In this document: piece by piece, positions 49,218 to 58,341 of the stretch
How positions within the stretch are numbered: position 1 is the stretch's first letter
Layout: each line of letters begins with the position of its first letter
Made by a program: the position numbers and the translations under genes
Assembly: GCA_910587505.1 (NCBI GenBank)
Contig: CAJULD010000004.1
Location: forward strand, 42,985-106,984
Direction of reading: 5' to 3'
DNA from: an uncultured Oscillospiraceae bacterium
GTDB taxonomy: Bacteria; Bacillota; Clostridia; Oscillospirales; Oscillospiraceae
DNA: 64,000 nucleotides
Notes under the pieces: generated by a model
Seen by the model: only the letters and a program-made list of their open reading frames with translations
What the model was told of the DNA's origin: nothing
The model's database searches: none

Positions 49218-49246
49218 TTTACAATTGGCAGTAAACAGTTTACAAT
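49218..49246 (+). promoter_or_regulatory. Tandem TTTACAAT repeats before the carboxylesterase gene
   Basis: TTTACAAT occurs at 49218-49225 and 49239-49246, again 21 bases apart, and GTAAAC-AGTTTAC is a nested palindrome. They end 10 bases before the AAGGAGG-type ribosome site region. TATTAT near 49203 could be a -10 element upstream. Confidence 0.45.
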
Positions 49247-49261
49247 AAGGAGGAAACCACC

Positions 49262-50845
49262 ATGAACGATTTTGAAAACGCAAAGGTCCGCGTAGCGCAG
49301 GGCTGGCTCCAGGGGTATACGGAGGGCCGGCTGAAAATTTTCAAGGGAATCCCCTATGCCGCGCCGCCTGTCGGCGAGCTGCGGTTCCGCCACCCCCAGG
49401 ACCCCGCCCGCTGGCGGGGCGTGCGCCGGGCCACCCAGTATTCCGCCGCGGCTGTCCAGCAGGTCATGGACCTGCCGGAGACGCCGGCCAACGTCCACGG
49501 CGTTCCCCAGTTTCTGGCTCCCTCTCAGTACGAGGAGGACTGCCTGTACCTGAATATCTGGTCCCCCGCGGAGACGCCGGAGGATAAGCTGCCCGTGTTC
49601 CTCTGGATTCATGGCGGCGGCATGGTGGCGGGCAGCGGCTGCGAGGTGGTGTGCGACGGAACCGGTTTTGCCGGAAGGAAGGACGTCGTCGTTGTCACCA
49701 TCAACTACCGTCTGGGCTTCCTGGGGTTCTTCGCTCACCCGGACCTGACCGCCGAGGCCGGCGGGACCTCCGGCAACTACGCGCTGTACGACATGCGGAA
49801 GGCCTGCCAGTGGGTGAAGGAAAACATCGCCCGGTTCGGCGGCGATCCCGACCGGATCACCGTAGCGGGCCAGTCCGGCGGAGCGGCCGGGACCGGCGCG
49901 CTCCACGCCTCCCCTCTGATGAAGGGACTGGTGCAGCGGGTGTCCATCGAGAGCGGCCCCATCTACTGGGGATTCATGCAGCCCGTGGACCGCGCCGTGC
50001 TGGAGCAGCGGGGCGTGGAGTTCATGGCGCACATCGGATGCCGGAGCATCGAGGAGTTGCGCCGCCGGGACGCCTGGGAGCTGTTTGACGCCTATACCGC
50101 CTTTGTGGGCGACCGGGGCTTTGCCGGCGGCTTCAGCTTCTGCGTGGACGGCGAATTCCTGCCCGGACGGTACTCAGACATCATGGACGCCGGAGAGTTC
50201 AACGATTTCGACGTGATGATCGGCAGCTGCTCTCAGGAGTTCCCCTGCGTGGACCCGGAGAAGTTCACCGTGGAGGAATATCTGGCCTATCTGGAGGAGG
50301 CCTTCCCGGACAACGCGGAGAACATGAAGCGGTGGTACCCCGCCGAAACCGGAATTCAGGCGGCAAAGCAGGCCAGCACCATCGCTTCCGACATCATGCT
50401 CATGGGCGCGGTGAAGCTGGGCGAGCTGTGCGCCCGGAACGGCCGCAGCGCCTATGTGTGGCTCATGAGCAAGGAGAACGAGACCCGGCGGGGCCGGGAC
50501 GCCGGAAGCCCTCACTGCGCCGAAATGCCCTACGTCTTCGGCCGGGTGGACACCGGCGAGCGGAACCCCTTCTTCCCCTACCACTGGGTGGGCGCGGACT
50601 ACGATTTCATGGAGCTGATCCAGGGCTACTGGCACAGCTTCTGCGCCGGAGGCGATCCCAACGGCGGAGACCGCCCCCACTGGAAGAAATACGCCGGGAG
50701 CTTTGACATCTGCGAGCTGTGCAACCACACCCATATGATTCCCCCGGAGCAGCAGGAAAAATACCACTATTTCTATCAGAGGCTGACCACCAGCGACTAT
50801 ACGGTCTCGCTGTTCGGCCTGCCCCGATTCACACCGAAAGGATGA
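49262..50845 (+). CDS. Type-B carboxylesterase/lipase family protein
   Basis: The 527-residue alpha/beta hydrolase has the classic carboxylesterase marks: FKGIPYAAPPVGELRFRHPQ, the EDCLYLNIW signature, oxyanion LPVFLWIHGGGM, the nucleophile in VAGQSGGAAG, the acid region around DVMIGSCSQEF and the histidine probably in GSPHCAEMPYVFG. It lacks a signal peptide. It opens a plus-strand trio divergent from the sugar-uptake operon. AAGGAGG stands before the ATG. The physiological ester is unknown. Confidence 0.92.
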   Translation: MNDFENAKVRVAQGWLQGYTEGRLKIFKGIPYAAPPVGELRFRHPQDPARWRGVRRATQYSAAAVQQVMDLPETPANVHGVPQFLAPSQYEEDCLYLNIWSPAETPEDKLPVFLWIHGGGMVAGSGCEVVCDGTGFAGRKDVVVVTINYRLGFLGFFAHPDLTAEAGGTSGNYALYDMRKACQWVKENIARFGGDPDRITVAGQSGGAAGTGALHASPLMKGLVQRVSIESGPIYWGFMQPVDRAVLEQRGVEFMAHIGCRSIEELRRRDAWELFDAYTAFVGDRGFAGGFSFCVDGEFLPGRYSDIMDAGEFNDFDVMIGSCSQEFPCVDPEKFTVEEYLAYLEEAFPDNAENMKRWYPAETGIQAAKQASTIASDIMLMGAVKLGELCARNGRSAYVWLMSKENETRRGRDAGSPHCAEMPYVFGRVDTGERNPFFPYHWVGADYDFMELIQGYWHSFCAGGDPNGGDRPHWKKYAGSFDICELCNHTHMIPPEQQEKYHYFYQRLTTSDYTVSLFGLPRFTPKG

Positions 50846-50853
50846 GGACAGCT

Positions 50854-51804
50854 ATGGATCAACACGCAATCGAACGGGCGGCCGCGGCGCTGCCCCGGTG
50901 GACCCCTCCCGCCATTGAGGGCGGCATTCCCCAGGGCGATATGCCGGGGGACAGGGTGGAGATCAACCAGGGACACATCGATAAGGCCAACACCATCTTC
51001 CCCCTGCTTCTCCCGCTGGCCGCCGGGGCGGCGGCCCGGACGGGCCGGGCGGTCGTGGCCGTGTGCGGCGGCTCCGGCGTAGGCAAGTCCGAAACGGCCA
51101 GCCTTCTCAGCCACTATTTCCGCTGCGCCGGGGTGGGCGCGTATACCCTCTCCGGGGACAACTATCCCCGGCGGATTCCCATGTACAACGATGCCGAGCG
51201 GGTACGGATTTTCCGCACCGGCGGCCTGAAGGGACTGCTGGACGCCGGGGTCTACACCGGCGAAGCCGCCGCCGCGCTCCGCGGACTGTGGGAGGCGGAG
51301 ACCGACGCCGATCCCGGCGAAGCCGCCGGCAGGGAGTGGCTGGCCGTCTATCAGGCGGCGGGCCGCCGGGCCCTGGCCGGGTATCTGGGTACGCCCCACG
51401 AGCAGGACTACGATGAGCTGAGCTCCATCATTGCCCGGTTCCGGTCCGGCGCCGGCCGGCTGTGGCTCAAGCGCATGGGGCGCACCGAGGACGAGCGGTG
51501 GTATGAGGAGGTGGACCTGTCCGGCGTCAGCGTTCTGGTCATCGAATGGACCCACGGCAACAGCGACTTCCTGGAGGGCGTGGACGTTCCCGTGCTGCTC
51601 AACAGCACCCCGGAGGAGACCCGCGCCCACCGCCGGTCCCGGGCGCGGGACGGCAAGACCGACTCCGCCTTCACCACCATGGTGCTGGAGATCGAGCAGC
51701 AGGAGCTGGACAGCTGCGCCCACAAGGCAAAGATCATCATTTCCAGGAGCGGCGAGGTGCTGACCTTTGACCAGTACCGCCGGCTGATGGACAGGGAGGG
51801 CTGA
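50854..51804 (+). CDS. P-loop kinase of the uridine-kinase/PRK/GLYK fold, substrate unknown
   Basis: The 316-residue protein has Walker A AVCGGSGVGKSE (~residue 68), followed by TLSGDNYPRRIPMYNDAERVRIF, where Asp lies where uridine and glycerate kinases bind the acceptor, and a later strand VSVLVIEWTHGNSDF, the Walker B position. HRRSRARDGKTDS resembles a lid. Such genes are often labelled adenylylsulfate kinase, which the motifs do not really support. It is 3 bases before a GH13_18 phosphorylase-like gene, so it may phosphorylate the acceptor that enzyme releases, for example glycerate; this is inference. The ATG at 50854 has GATGAGGA upstream. Confidence 0.72.
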   Translation: MDQHAIERAAAALPRWTPPAIEGGIPQGDMPGDRVEINQGHIDKANTIFPLLLPLAAGAAARTGRAVVAVCGGSGVGKSETASLLSHYFRCAGVGAYTLSGDNYPRRIPMYNDAERVRIFRTGGLKGLLDAGVYTGEAAAALRGLWEAETDADPGEAAGREWLAVYQAAGRRALAGYLGTPHEQDYDELSSIIARFRSGAGRLWLKRMGRTEDERWYEEVDLSGVSVLVIEWTHGNSDFLEGVDVPVLLNSTPEETRAHRRSRARDGKTDSAFTTMVLEIEQQELDSCAHKAKIIISRSGEVLTFDQYRRLMDREG

Positions 51805-51807
51805 GGA

Positions 51808-53346
51808 ATGACAAAGCATGACTGGGGCCCCATGCTCAACACCTATCCCGACAGCGTGGGCGGCCGCCTGAGCGGCCTTGCCGCCATGCTGGAGCGGGAG
51901 GAGCTGAAGGACGCGTTTACCTCCCTCTATATACTGCCCAGCCTGTACCACTCCGATCTGGACCGGGGATTCTGCGTGATGGACTACGATCTGAATGAGG
52001 AGCTGGCGCAGCAGGACGATCTGGAGCGGCTGCGGGCGCTGGGCATCGGCCTGAAGCTGGACTTCGTGCTCAACCACGCCTCCGTCATGTCTCCCCAGTT
52101 TCAGGACCTGCTGGCCAAAGGCGAGGCGTCCGGGTACCGGGATTTCTTCATCGACTGGAACAGGTTCTGGGAGGGCTGCGGCGAGATGACCGCGGACGGC
52201 TATATTCAGCCCGAGCCCCGGTACATTGAGAATATGTTTTTCCGCAAGCCGGGGCTTCCCATTTTAATGGTGCGCTTTCCCGACGGCCGGGAGATTCCCT
52301 ACTGGAACACCTTCTACCAGAAGGTGTGGGAGGAGAACGGAGAGCGGAAGTATCTGGGGCAGATGGATCTGAATATTCGTTCGCCCAGAGTCTGGGAATT
52401 TTACGAACAGACCCTGGCCAGGCTGGCCGGTTACGGCGCGAAGATCATCCGTCTGGACGCTTTCGCCTATGCGCCCAAGACTCCCGGCAAGAAGAACTTC
52501 ATGAACGAGCCGGAGACCTGGGAGGTGCTGGAGCGGGTCCGCGCGCTGGCGGACCGGTACGGCCTGCGGCTGCTGCCGGAAATCCACGCCAGCTACGGCG
52601 AGGGCGTGTACAGGGAAATCGCCGGCAGGGGGTACGCCACCTACGACTTCTTCCTGCCGGGCCTTATCATCGACGCCATGGAGCACCGGACCGGCGAATA
52701 TCTGGCGCGGTGGGCCCGGGAGCTGGTGGAGAGCCGGATTTCCACCGTGAACATGCTGGGCTGCCACGACGGCATTCCCATGCTGGATCTGAAGGGCCTG
52801 CTGTCCGACGAGCGGATCGAGGGCCTCATCGACGTGCTGGTGGCCCGGGGCGGGTACGTGAAGAACCTTCACGGAGCCAAAAACATGTACTACCAGGTCA
52901 ACGCCACCTACTACAGCGCTCTGGGGGAGGACGACCGGAAGATGCTGCTGGCCCGCGCGGTGCAGCTGTTCATGCCCGGCAAGCCTCAGGTGTGGTATCT
53001 GGATCTCTTCGCCGGCCGGAACGATTACGCCGCCATGGAGCGGGCCGGTAAGGACGGGCACAAGGAGATCAACCGCACCAACCTCTCCGCCGGCGACGTG
53101 GGGGAGAGGCTGGCGCTGGACGTGGTGCAGAAGCAGCTCTCGCTGCTCCGGATGCGGAGCACCTGCGGCGTATTTTCCCCGGAGGCGGCCATTTCCGCTC
53201 AGGCGGAGGGCTCCCGGCTGGCGCTGCAATGGGAGAGAGGGGACGAGACCGCCCTTCTTGACGCGGATTTCTCCGACAGCTCCTTCCGTATCGCCATCCG
53301 GAACCGGAACACCGGCGAAACCGCATTTGAATTCATACAGGCATGA
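51808..53346 (+). CDS. GH13 subfamily 18 glucosyl phosphorylase-like enzyme
   Basis: The 512-residue protein matches sucrose-phosphorylase-type GH13_18 enzymes, which release alpha-glucose-1-phosphate from alpha-glucosides. The order of motifs is kept: LKLDFVLNHAS (region I), the nucleophile in IIRLDAFAYAPK, the acid/base in LLPEIHASYGEG, and the transition-state residue in NMLGCHDGIPMLD. The acceptor-side segment VWYLDLFAGRNDYAAM is also typical. The subfamily includes sucrose, glucosylglycerol and glucosylglycerate phosphorylases; the substrate cannot be fixed here. It follows the kinase by 3 bases and ends at a strong terminator. Confidence 0.88.
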   Translation: MTKHDWGPMLNTYPDSVGGRLSGLAAMLEREELKDAFTSLYILPSLYHSDLDRGFCVMDYDLNEELAQQDDLERLRALGIGLKLDFVLNHASVMSPQFQDLLAKGEASGYRDFFIDWNRFWEGCGEMTADGYIQPEPRYIENMFFRKPGLPILMVRFPDGREIPYWNTFYQKVWEENGERKYLGQMDLNIRSPRVWEFYEQTLARLAGYGAKIIRLDAFAYAPKTPGKKNFMNEPETWEVLERVRALADRYGLRLLPEIHASYGEGVYREIAGRGYATYDFFLPGLIIDAMEHRTGEYLARWARELVESRISTVNMLGCHDGIPMLDLKGLLSDERIEGLIDVLVARGGYVKNLHGAKNMYYQVNATYYSALGEDDRKMLLARAVQLFMPGKPQVWYLDLFAGRNDYAAMERAGKDGHKEINRTNLSAGDVGERLALDVVQKQLSLLRMRSTCGVFSPEAAISAQAEGSRLALQWERGDETALLDADFSDSSFRIAIRNRNTGETAFEFIQA

Positions 53347-53347
53347 C

Positions 53348-53380
53348 AAAAATCCCGCCGCGGCCTGCGGCGGGATTTTT
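53348..53380 (+). terminator. Terminator of the carboxylesterase-kinase-GH13 operon
   Basis: A perfect 14-bp stem (AAAAATCCCGCCGC and its complement) with a 5-base loop, ending in TTTTTT, directly after the stop codon. Confidence 0.9.
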
Positions 53381-53464
53381 TATGCGGGGGCCTGTGCCGC
53401 AGCCCGTGTCCCGCCCCGAACCTGCAAAAAGCCCCTGCGGGACAACGGTGGAAAATGCTCAGAA

Positions 53465-53520
53465 GCGCTTTGATTCCCGCTTTTTCCCGAAAGAAAAAGC
53501 GGGAATCAAAATTAAAGCGC
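53465..53520. terminator. Long bidirectional terminator containing an SGNH gene stop codon
   Basis: An 18-bp perfect stem (TTTGATTCCCGCTTTTTC and its complement) with a 6-base loop, extended by GCGC/GCGC at the base. The last codons and TAA of the minus-strand gene lie in the outer stem. Confidence 0.8.
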
Positions 53521-54699
53521 GGCGAAAAACTTCTCCATGACGGCTCTGGCCATCTTGACGCCGCCGGCCCAGTTCGGGTGGACGCCGTCCCCCAGATTCA
53601 TGCCCTCCTGCATCCGGTGGGGATCGTCCGGGTCCCGCAGCACGGCGTCCAGATCGATCCGGCCATCGGCGGCGCACTCCCGCCGGATCAGCTCGTTGTA
53701 CGCGCACCGGAGGGCCTCCGCCTGCTCCCGCCAGGGCTCCCCGAACGCGCCGAAGGGCGGGACGGTGGATACGTAAACGGCGCTGCCCCGGTCCTGTCCC
53801 TGCCGGATAACGTCCTGAAGCGCCCCGAAGATGTCCCCGGCTTCCGGGATGTCCGGCTCCTGAAACACGATGCTGTGGGAGCAGTCGTTGACCCCCTCCA
53901 GAATGAACACACAGTCCGGCGCCGCTCCGTCGTACAGATCCCGCCGGAACCGGTCCCGCCCCGCGGGGCCGAACTGCCGCCCGCCTCCGGGGAAATCCGG
54001 CAGCACCGGGTGGGATTTCTGAATCCGGTTGCCGGAGATGCCTGCGTTGATGACCGCGCATTTCCCGGGAAAGCGGGCATGGAGCATGGCGGTCAGCGGG
54101 TCGCTGAAGTAGGACATGTGGGTGATGGAATCCCCGAACAGACCGATGAGCTTCACGCCGTCGTCCGCCAGCACGGAAACCTCGCATACCCCGGCGGCAA
54201 ACTGGTTGGGGTAGGGCTCGGCGGCCAGCGCGGGAACCAGCCGGGACCTGACGGTGAAGCCCAGGGCCTCCGTTCTGGTAAAGTCCCCGGCGTACTGCAC
54301 GCTCTGCCAGCTCTGCCAGGTGGAGGTGGTGCAGACGCTGCGGAGGGCGCACCGGCCGGCAAAGTACAGATACAGGATGATATCCTCCTCATGGGAGACG
54401 GGGCAGGAGATTTCATCGCTGTATACCGTGCTGTCCGCCGCAACGGCCAGCTCCTCCCTGCCGCCCAGCGTCAGGGTCATTCGCGGGGACAGCCGTCCCG
54501 TGACCCGGTTGCGCAGCGCGACGGCGCCGTGCTGAATTACCATGGGCGCATCGCCGCAGAGATTATTCAGCCGGACCCGGAGCTTTTCTCCGTCCAGATT
54601 GTTGGTAAACACGCATTTCTGGGTGATATTCTCAAATACGCCGATTTCCTGGCCGTAATCGATGGGCACATACCGCCAGGCGGGAACCCATTTGCTCAT
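53512..54699 (-). CDS. SGNH/GDSL esterase with N-terminal beta-domain
   Basis: The 395-residue protein has an N-terminal beta-sandwich (residues ~1-165) and a C-terminal SGNH hydrolase domain: block I LIGLFGDSITHMS (Ser), block II AGISGNRIQ (Gly), block III ILEGVNDC (Asn), and block V DGVHPNWAGG (Asp-His). Enzymes of this kind remove acetyl or other acyl groups from polysaccharides. No signal peptide is present. It lies 3 bases after a second SGNH gene, so the two esterases and the CE1-like one form an operon. Confidence 0.9.
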   Translation of the reverse strand: MSKWVPAWRYVPIDYGQEIGVFENITQKCVFTNNLDGEKLRVRLNNLCGDAPMVIQHGAVALRNRVTGRLSPRMTLTLGGREELAVAADSTVYSDEISCPVSHEEDIILYLYFAGRCALRSVCTTSTWQSWQSVQYAGDFTRTEALGFTVRSRLVPALAAEPYPNQFAAGVCEVSVLADDGVKLIGLFGDSITHMSYFSDPLTAMLHARFPGKCAVINAGISGNRIQKSHPVLPDFPGGGRQFGPAGRDRFRRDLYDGAAPDCVFILEGVNDCSHSIVFQEPDIPEAGDIFGALQDVIRQGQDRGSAVYVSTVPPFGAFGEPWREQAEALRCAYNELIRRECAADGRIDLDAVLRDPDDPHRMQEGMNLGDGVHPNWAGGVKMARAVMEKFFAAL

Positions 54700-54702
54700 T
54701 GC

Positions 54703-55824
54703 TTACAGTCCTTTCTCCTGAATGCTCCGGAGCTTCCGCACCAGGTCCTCCGCCATCAGCCGGTGGCGGTAGACGGTGGGATGCAGGCAGCCGCCGGCGT
54801 CCGGTCCCATATTCATCATCTTGTTATACTTCAGAAGGAACAGCCGCCGGTCCCCCGTCTCCTCTTTCAGCCGCTCCACGATCATGGCGATCTTTTCATA
54901 CAGGTAGTAGTCCATGCAGCCCAGGGCGCAGACGATCACCGTCTCCGGACCGTTCAGGCTGCGCAGCTCGGAGACGAAGCGGGCGTAGTTGCGCTCGAAG
55001 TCCAGCTCCGCCTGCTCCTTGTCCGGCCGGAAGTAGATCTGGTTGGCGTCGTTGGTCCCCAGATTCAGCACCACGTACCGGGCGGGATTCCCGGCAAAGT
55101 CAAAGGGACGCCAGGCCTCCACGGTCTCTCCCCGCCTCCGGGCCAGCCTGTCCTGGATCACCCGGTCCGCGTAGGGGTACAGGTCCCGCATGCAGTAAAA
55201 GCCGGGCATGGGCGTCACATTTTCAATGCTGATGCCGCTGACGCTGACAAACCGGGGCTCCAGTCCCAGCGCGCGGGCGGCGATGGCCCCGTGGGTCATC
55301 CACCCGTCCTGCTCGGCAGTCTCATATTCGTGGCTGACGTCCTGAGTGTCGTTGCCAAAGCCGCAGGTAATGGAATCGCCGATAAACTCGATGACGTCCC
55401 GCTTCTCCTTCTCAAAGGGCAGCAGCTCTCCCTCCATCCGGAAGGCGCGGACGCCCAGGCAGGTACGGAAGTTCTCGTTCAGCTTGACAATGCGGATCCG
55501 GTGGCGCTCCTCCTTCTCCGACCGGAAAAGGGAAATCCACTCGCCGTCCCGGACCCGGACCCGGCGGTACGGCGTCTCGCCGCCGTCCAGAAATACGGAA
55601 ATAAAGGGCCAGTCCTCCCGCGGCGGCAGCTCCCCGGCCAGATTGGGCGGAACGAAGGTATCCGGCACGGCGGCGAAGGCCGCCGCCAGCTCCGTCCCCC
55701 GGAACTCCACCTCAAACGAGCCGCAGGTATAATTCGAGTACAGTACGCTCTCCCGCTCATCCCAGTAAGTGCGGCCCCAGGTGGCCACCAGGCTGCGGGC
55801 TTCCTTCATGCCGGTTTCTTTCAT
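54703..55824 (-). CDS. SGNH acetyl esterase, carbohydrate esterase family 2-like
   Basis: The 373-residue protein has the CE2 layout: an N-terminal jelly-roll (residues ~10-135; RTYWDERESVLYSNYTCGSFEVEFRG) joined to an SGNH domain with EFIGDSITCGFGN (Ser), VSGISIEN (Gly), LNLGTNDAN (Asn) and GCLHPTVYRH (His). CE2 enzymes are acetyl-xylan or gluco/mannan acetyl esterases. The third SGNH asparagine is in the typical context. It lacks a signal peptide. GGGAGGAG precedes the ATG, 13 bases after the upstream esterase. Confidence 0.9.
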   Translation of the reverse strand: MKETGMKEARSLVATWGRTYWDERESVLYSNYTCGSFEVEFRGTELAAAFAAVPDTFVPPNLAGELPPREDWPFISVFLDGGETPYRRVRVRDGEWISLFRSEKEERHRIRIVKLNENFRTCLGVRAFRMEGELLPFEKEKRDVIEFIGDSITCGFGNDTQDVSHEYETAEQDGWMTHGAIAARALGLEPRFVSVSGISIENVTPMPGFYCMRDLYPYADRVIQDRLARRRGETVEAWRPFDFAGNPARYVVLNLGTNDANQIYFRPDKEQAELDFERNYARFVSELRSLNGPETVIVCALGCMDYYLYEKIAMIVERLKEETGDRRLFLLKYNKMMNMGPDAGGCLHPTVYRHRLMAEDLVRKLRSIQEKGL

Positions 55825-55837
55825 GCTCGCTCCTCCC

Positions 55838-56641
55838 TCACTCGTCCTGATCCAGCATCCACCGGATGGCGGGCTCCAGATACTGATTCCAGAATTTCCA
55901 GTCGTGCCTGCCGGGGCTCTCGTGGTACTGCGCCGCCACGCCGTTTTCCGCCAGGAAGTCCCGGAAGGCGCGGTTGCTCTCCACCAGCATATCCTCGCTG
56001 CCGCAGGCCATGAAGATCTCCGGCAGGGGCTCCCCGTTTTCCAGCTTCCGGCGAATCAGCACCTCCGGATTGCAGTCCCGGTCCCCGGCGGTCTTCAGAT
56101 CTCCGAAAATCTGGGCGTAGTAGGCGTAGTTCGCCATGGGGGTGGCCGTCTCCGGCGACATCGTCTTCAGCTGGTGGATAATCAGCGCGCTGGACAGCGC
56201 CGCGATCCTGCTGTAGTTGTGGGAGCAGGCCAGGCCGGTGCGCAGCGCGCCGAAGCCGCCCATGGAGTAGCCGCCAATAAAAGTGTCCTCCCGCCGCGGG
56301 GACAGGTGGAAGCACTCCCGGACGTAGCGGAGCAGTTCCTCGCCCACAAAGGTCCCGTAGCGCTCCCCGGTGGCCTCCCGGTCCAGATAGAAGCTGTTGC
56401 GCCCGTTGGGCATGACCACCGCCAGATTGTACTGCGCCGACAGCTCCTGGACGCTGCTCCCCGTGACCCAGTCCGCCGCGCCGCCGCTGTAGCCGTGGAG
56501 CAGCACCAGCGTCTTCATGGCGCGCCGGTAGTGGGGATTTCCCTCCGTCAGGAAGGGGGGCGCGTCGTTGGGGAGCGTCAGGTAAAATTCGCTCTGCCCG
56601 GCCAGCGCCTGGGAATAGAAGGTAACGTGCATCAGTGCCAT
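55838..56641 (-). CDS. CE1/EstA-like alpha/beta hydrolase esterase
   Basis: The 267-residue protein resembles tributyrin esterase EstA and CE1 feruloyl/acetyl esterases: YLTLPNDAPP, the oxyanion region TLVLLHGYSGGAADW, and the nucleophile elbow FIGGYSMGGFGALR, with Asp in ACGSEDMLVESN and His in GRHDWKFWNQYL. It is cytoplasmic. AAGGAGAG precedes the ATG. It is the first esterase of three in the minus-strand run; the upstream MATE gene is separated by 112 bases with no strong terminator. Confidence 0.9.
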   Translation of the reverse strand: MALMHVTFYSQALAGQSEFYLTLPNDAPPFLTEGNPHYRRAMKTLVLLHGYSGGAADWVTGSSVQELSAQYNLAVVMPNGRNSFYLDREATGERYGTFVGEELLRYVRECFHLSPRREDTFIGGYSMGGFGALRTGLACSHNYSRIAALSSALIIHQLKTMSPETATPMANYAYYAQIFGDLKTAGDRDCNPEVLIRRKLENGEPLPEIFMACGSEDMLVESNRAFRDFLAENGVAAQYHESPGRHDWKFWNQYLEPAIRWMLDQDE

Positions 56642-56753
56642 GTGCTCTCTCTCCTTTTATGTGAATTATGAAAATCACAGACAGATCCATACCGCCGGAT
56701 CCGTGCGGCCCCGGATCTTATTACCAGCCTGTATTCACAACCGGGGGACGCCG

Positions 56754-58130
56754 TCAGGACGCCCCTCTGATCTTCTTGATCCATTTTCCGCTCCTCAGCC
56801 GGAAAACGCACCAGACCGCCTTGATGACCTGATCGGAGTACAGGCAGATGTACACCCAGAAGGCGGGCAGCCGCAGCCACAAACCGGCCAGCGCCCCCAG
56901 CGGGACCGCAATGCACCACATGGTGCTCATGTCCGCCAGCAGCAGGAAGCGGGTATCCCCGCCGCCCCGCAAAACGCCCTTGGTCAGGATCGAGTTGGCG
57001 GAGCGGAAAATCACGATGACGCACACCGCGTCCATCAGCTGACGGGCGATGGCCTTCGTTTCCTCCGTGATCCTGTAGGCGTCGATGACGGAGCCGCTGA
57101 GTATCCGGATGATCCCCGCCGCCAGCACGCCTACCCCCAGACCCAGCAGCAGATAGGTGGTTCCCTGCTTTTTCGCGGCCTCCACCCGGCCCTCCCCCAG
57201 CACCTGTCCCGTCAGAAAGCATCCGGAGAAGCTCAGGCCCGAAATAAATACGGTGCTGATCCGCTGTACGATCATGGTGATGGAGCTGGCCGACACAAAG
57301 CCCGCTCCGATGCGCCCCATGATAATGGCCAGCGCGTTTTCCCCCAGCCCCAGAAGGCTGTCGCTGAGCATAACCGGGACGCTGATCCGCAGGAACTCTC
57401 CCACCATATCGCCGCAGGGCTCCCGCAGGTGGCGCAGCCGGTAGAAGATGGTACGGTCCCGGAGGAAAAAGCAGAGGATGATCCCCGTCTCTGCCACACG
57501 GGCAATCACGGTGCCCAGGGCCGCGCCCGCCACGCCCATGGCCGGGAAGCCCAGCTTGCCGAAGATCAGCACGTAGTTGGCCCCGATATTCACGCCGAAG
57601 GCGCAGATGGAGGCCAGCAGCGGGATACTGGTCAGCCCGGCGCTGCGCATGATGTTGGTCAGCACGAAGGAGACTGCCATCAGAAGGAAGGCGGCCGCGG
57701 ACCAGTGGAGATAGATGACGCCGCTTTCGATGCCGGCGGCCTCCTGGGCCTTGAAATACAGGCTCATGATCTGCCGGGAGAGGAAGACGTCCATCAGGGT
57801 GAAGGCCAGCGCCAGCAGCAGCCCCGCCCGGAGGGCGATGGTAATCACTTTCCGGAGGGAGGCCATGTCCTGCGCCCCCCAGTACCGGGACGTGAGCACG
57901 GAAGCGCCCATGCTGATGCCCATAATGGCGAAGGTAAAAAGGCCGATAAACTGGTTGGCCTGGCTCGCCGCGCTGAGGGCCGTCTCCGTCAGCTGTCCCA
58001 GCATGATGTTGTCCGCCAGGTTCACGCCCGTCGTAATCAGGCTTTGCAAAATCACGGGGATCGCGATATGCACCAGCCGCCTGTAAAAAGCACCGTCCGT
58101 CTCAATAAGCCTCTCCAGCATTCCCGCCAT
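56754..58130 (-). CDS. MATE family efflux transporter
   Basis: The 458-residue protein has about 12 membrane segments and the paired six-helix layout of MATE exporters, which use Na+ or H+ gradients to expel organic cations. Family marks are HIAIPVILQSLITTGVNLADNIMLGQLTETALSAASQANQF near the N-terminus and SVPVMLSDSLLGLGENALAIIMGRIG at the start of the second half. GAGGGGG precedes the ATG. It lies upstream of the esterases in the same direction; a link to their substrates is only a guess. Confidence 0.93.
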   Translation of the reverse strand: MAGMLERLIETDGAFYRRLVHIAIPVILQSLITTGVNLADNIMLGQLTETALSAASQANQFIGLFTFAIMGISMGASVLTSRYWGAQDMASLRKVITIALRAGLLLALAFTLMDVFLSRQIMSLYFKAQEAAGIESGVIYLHWSAAAFLLMAVSFVLTNIMRSAGLTSIPLLASICAFGVNIGANYVLIFGKLGFPAMGVAGAALGTVIARVAETGIILCFFLRDRTIFYRLRHLREPCGDMVGEFLRISVPVMLSDSLLGLGENALAIIMGRIGAGFVSASSITMIVQRISTVFISGLSFSGCFLTGQVLGEGRVEAAKKQGTTYLLLGLGVGVLAAGIIRILSGSVIDAYRITEETKAIARQLMDAVCVIVIFRSANSILTKGVLRGGGDTRFLLLADMSTMWCIAVPLGALAGLWLRLPAFWVYICLYSDQVIKAVWCVFRLRSGKWIKKIRGAS

Positions 58131-58276
58131 TCCCCCTCTGTTCTTCTGCTCCTATGTTATCCCGCCCGCCCCGCCGGCGCAAGTAAATAATCTGTCCAAC
58201 AGTATTAAAAAAGTGGTCATATTCTCCGGCATTGACATCAAGCATACTTTTTCAGCAGTCCGCCGGACTTTTTTGG

Positions 58277-58305
58277 TTGTCAACCGAGGCGGCGTGTGAT
58301 ACGCT
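58277..58305 (+). promoter_or_regulatory. Promoter of the hydrolase-DUF3237 gene
   Basis: TTGTCA (58277-58282), exactly 17 bases, TACGCT (58300-58305). AGTCC-GCC-GGACT-TTTTTT lies just upstream, a small terminator-like hairpin (58256-58274). Confidence 0.55.
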
Positions 58306-58341
58306 CTGTATGAACAATCATGACAGGAGGTTTTATTCCCT

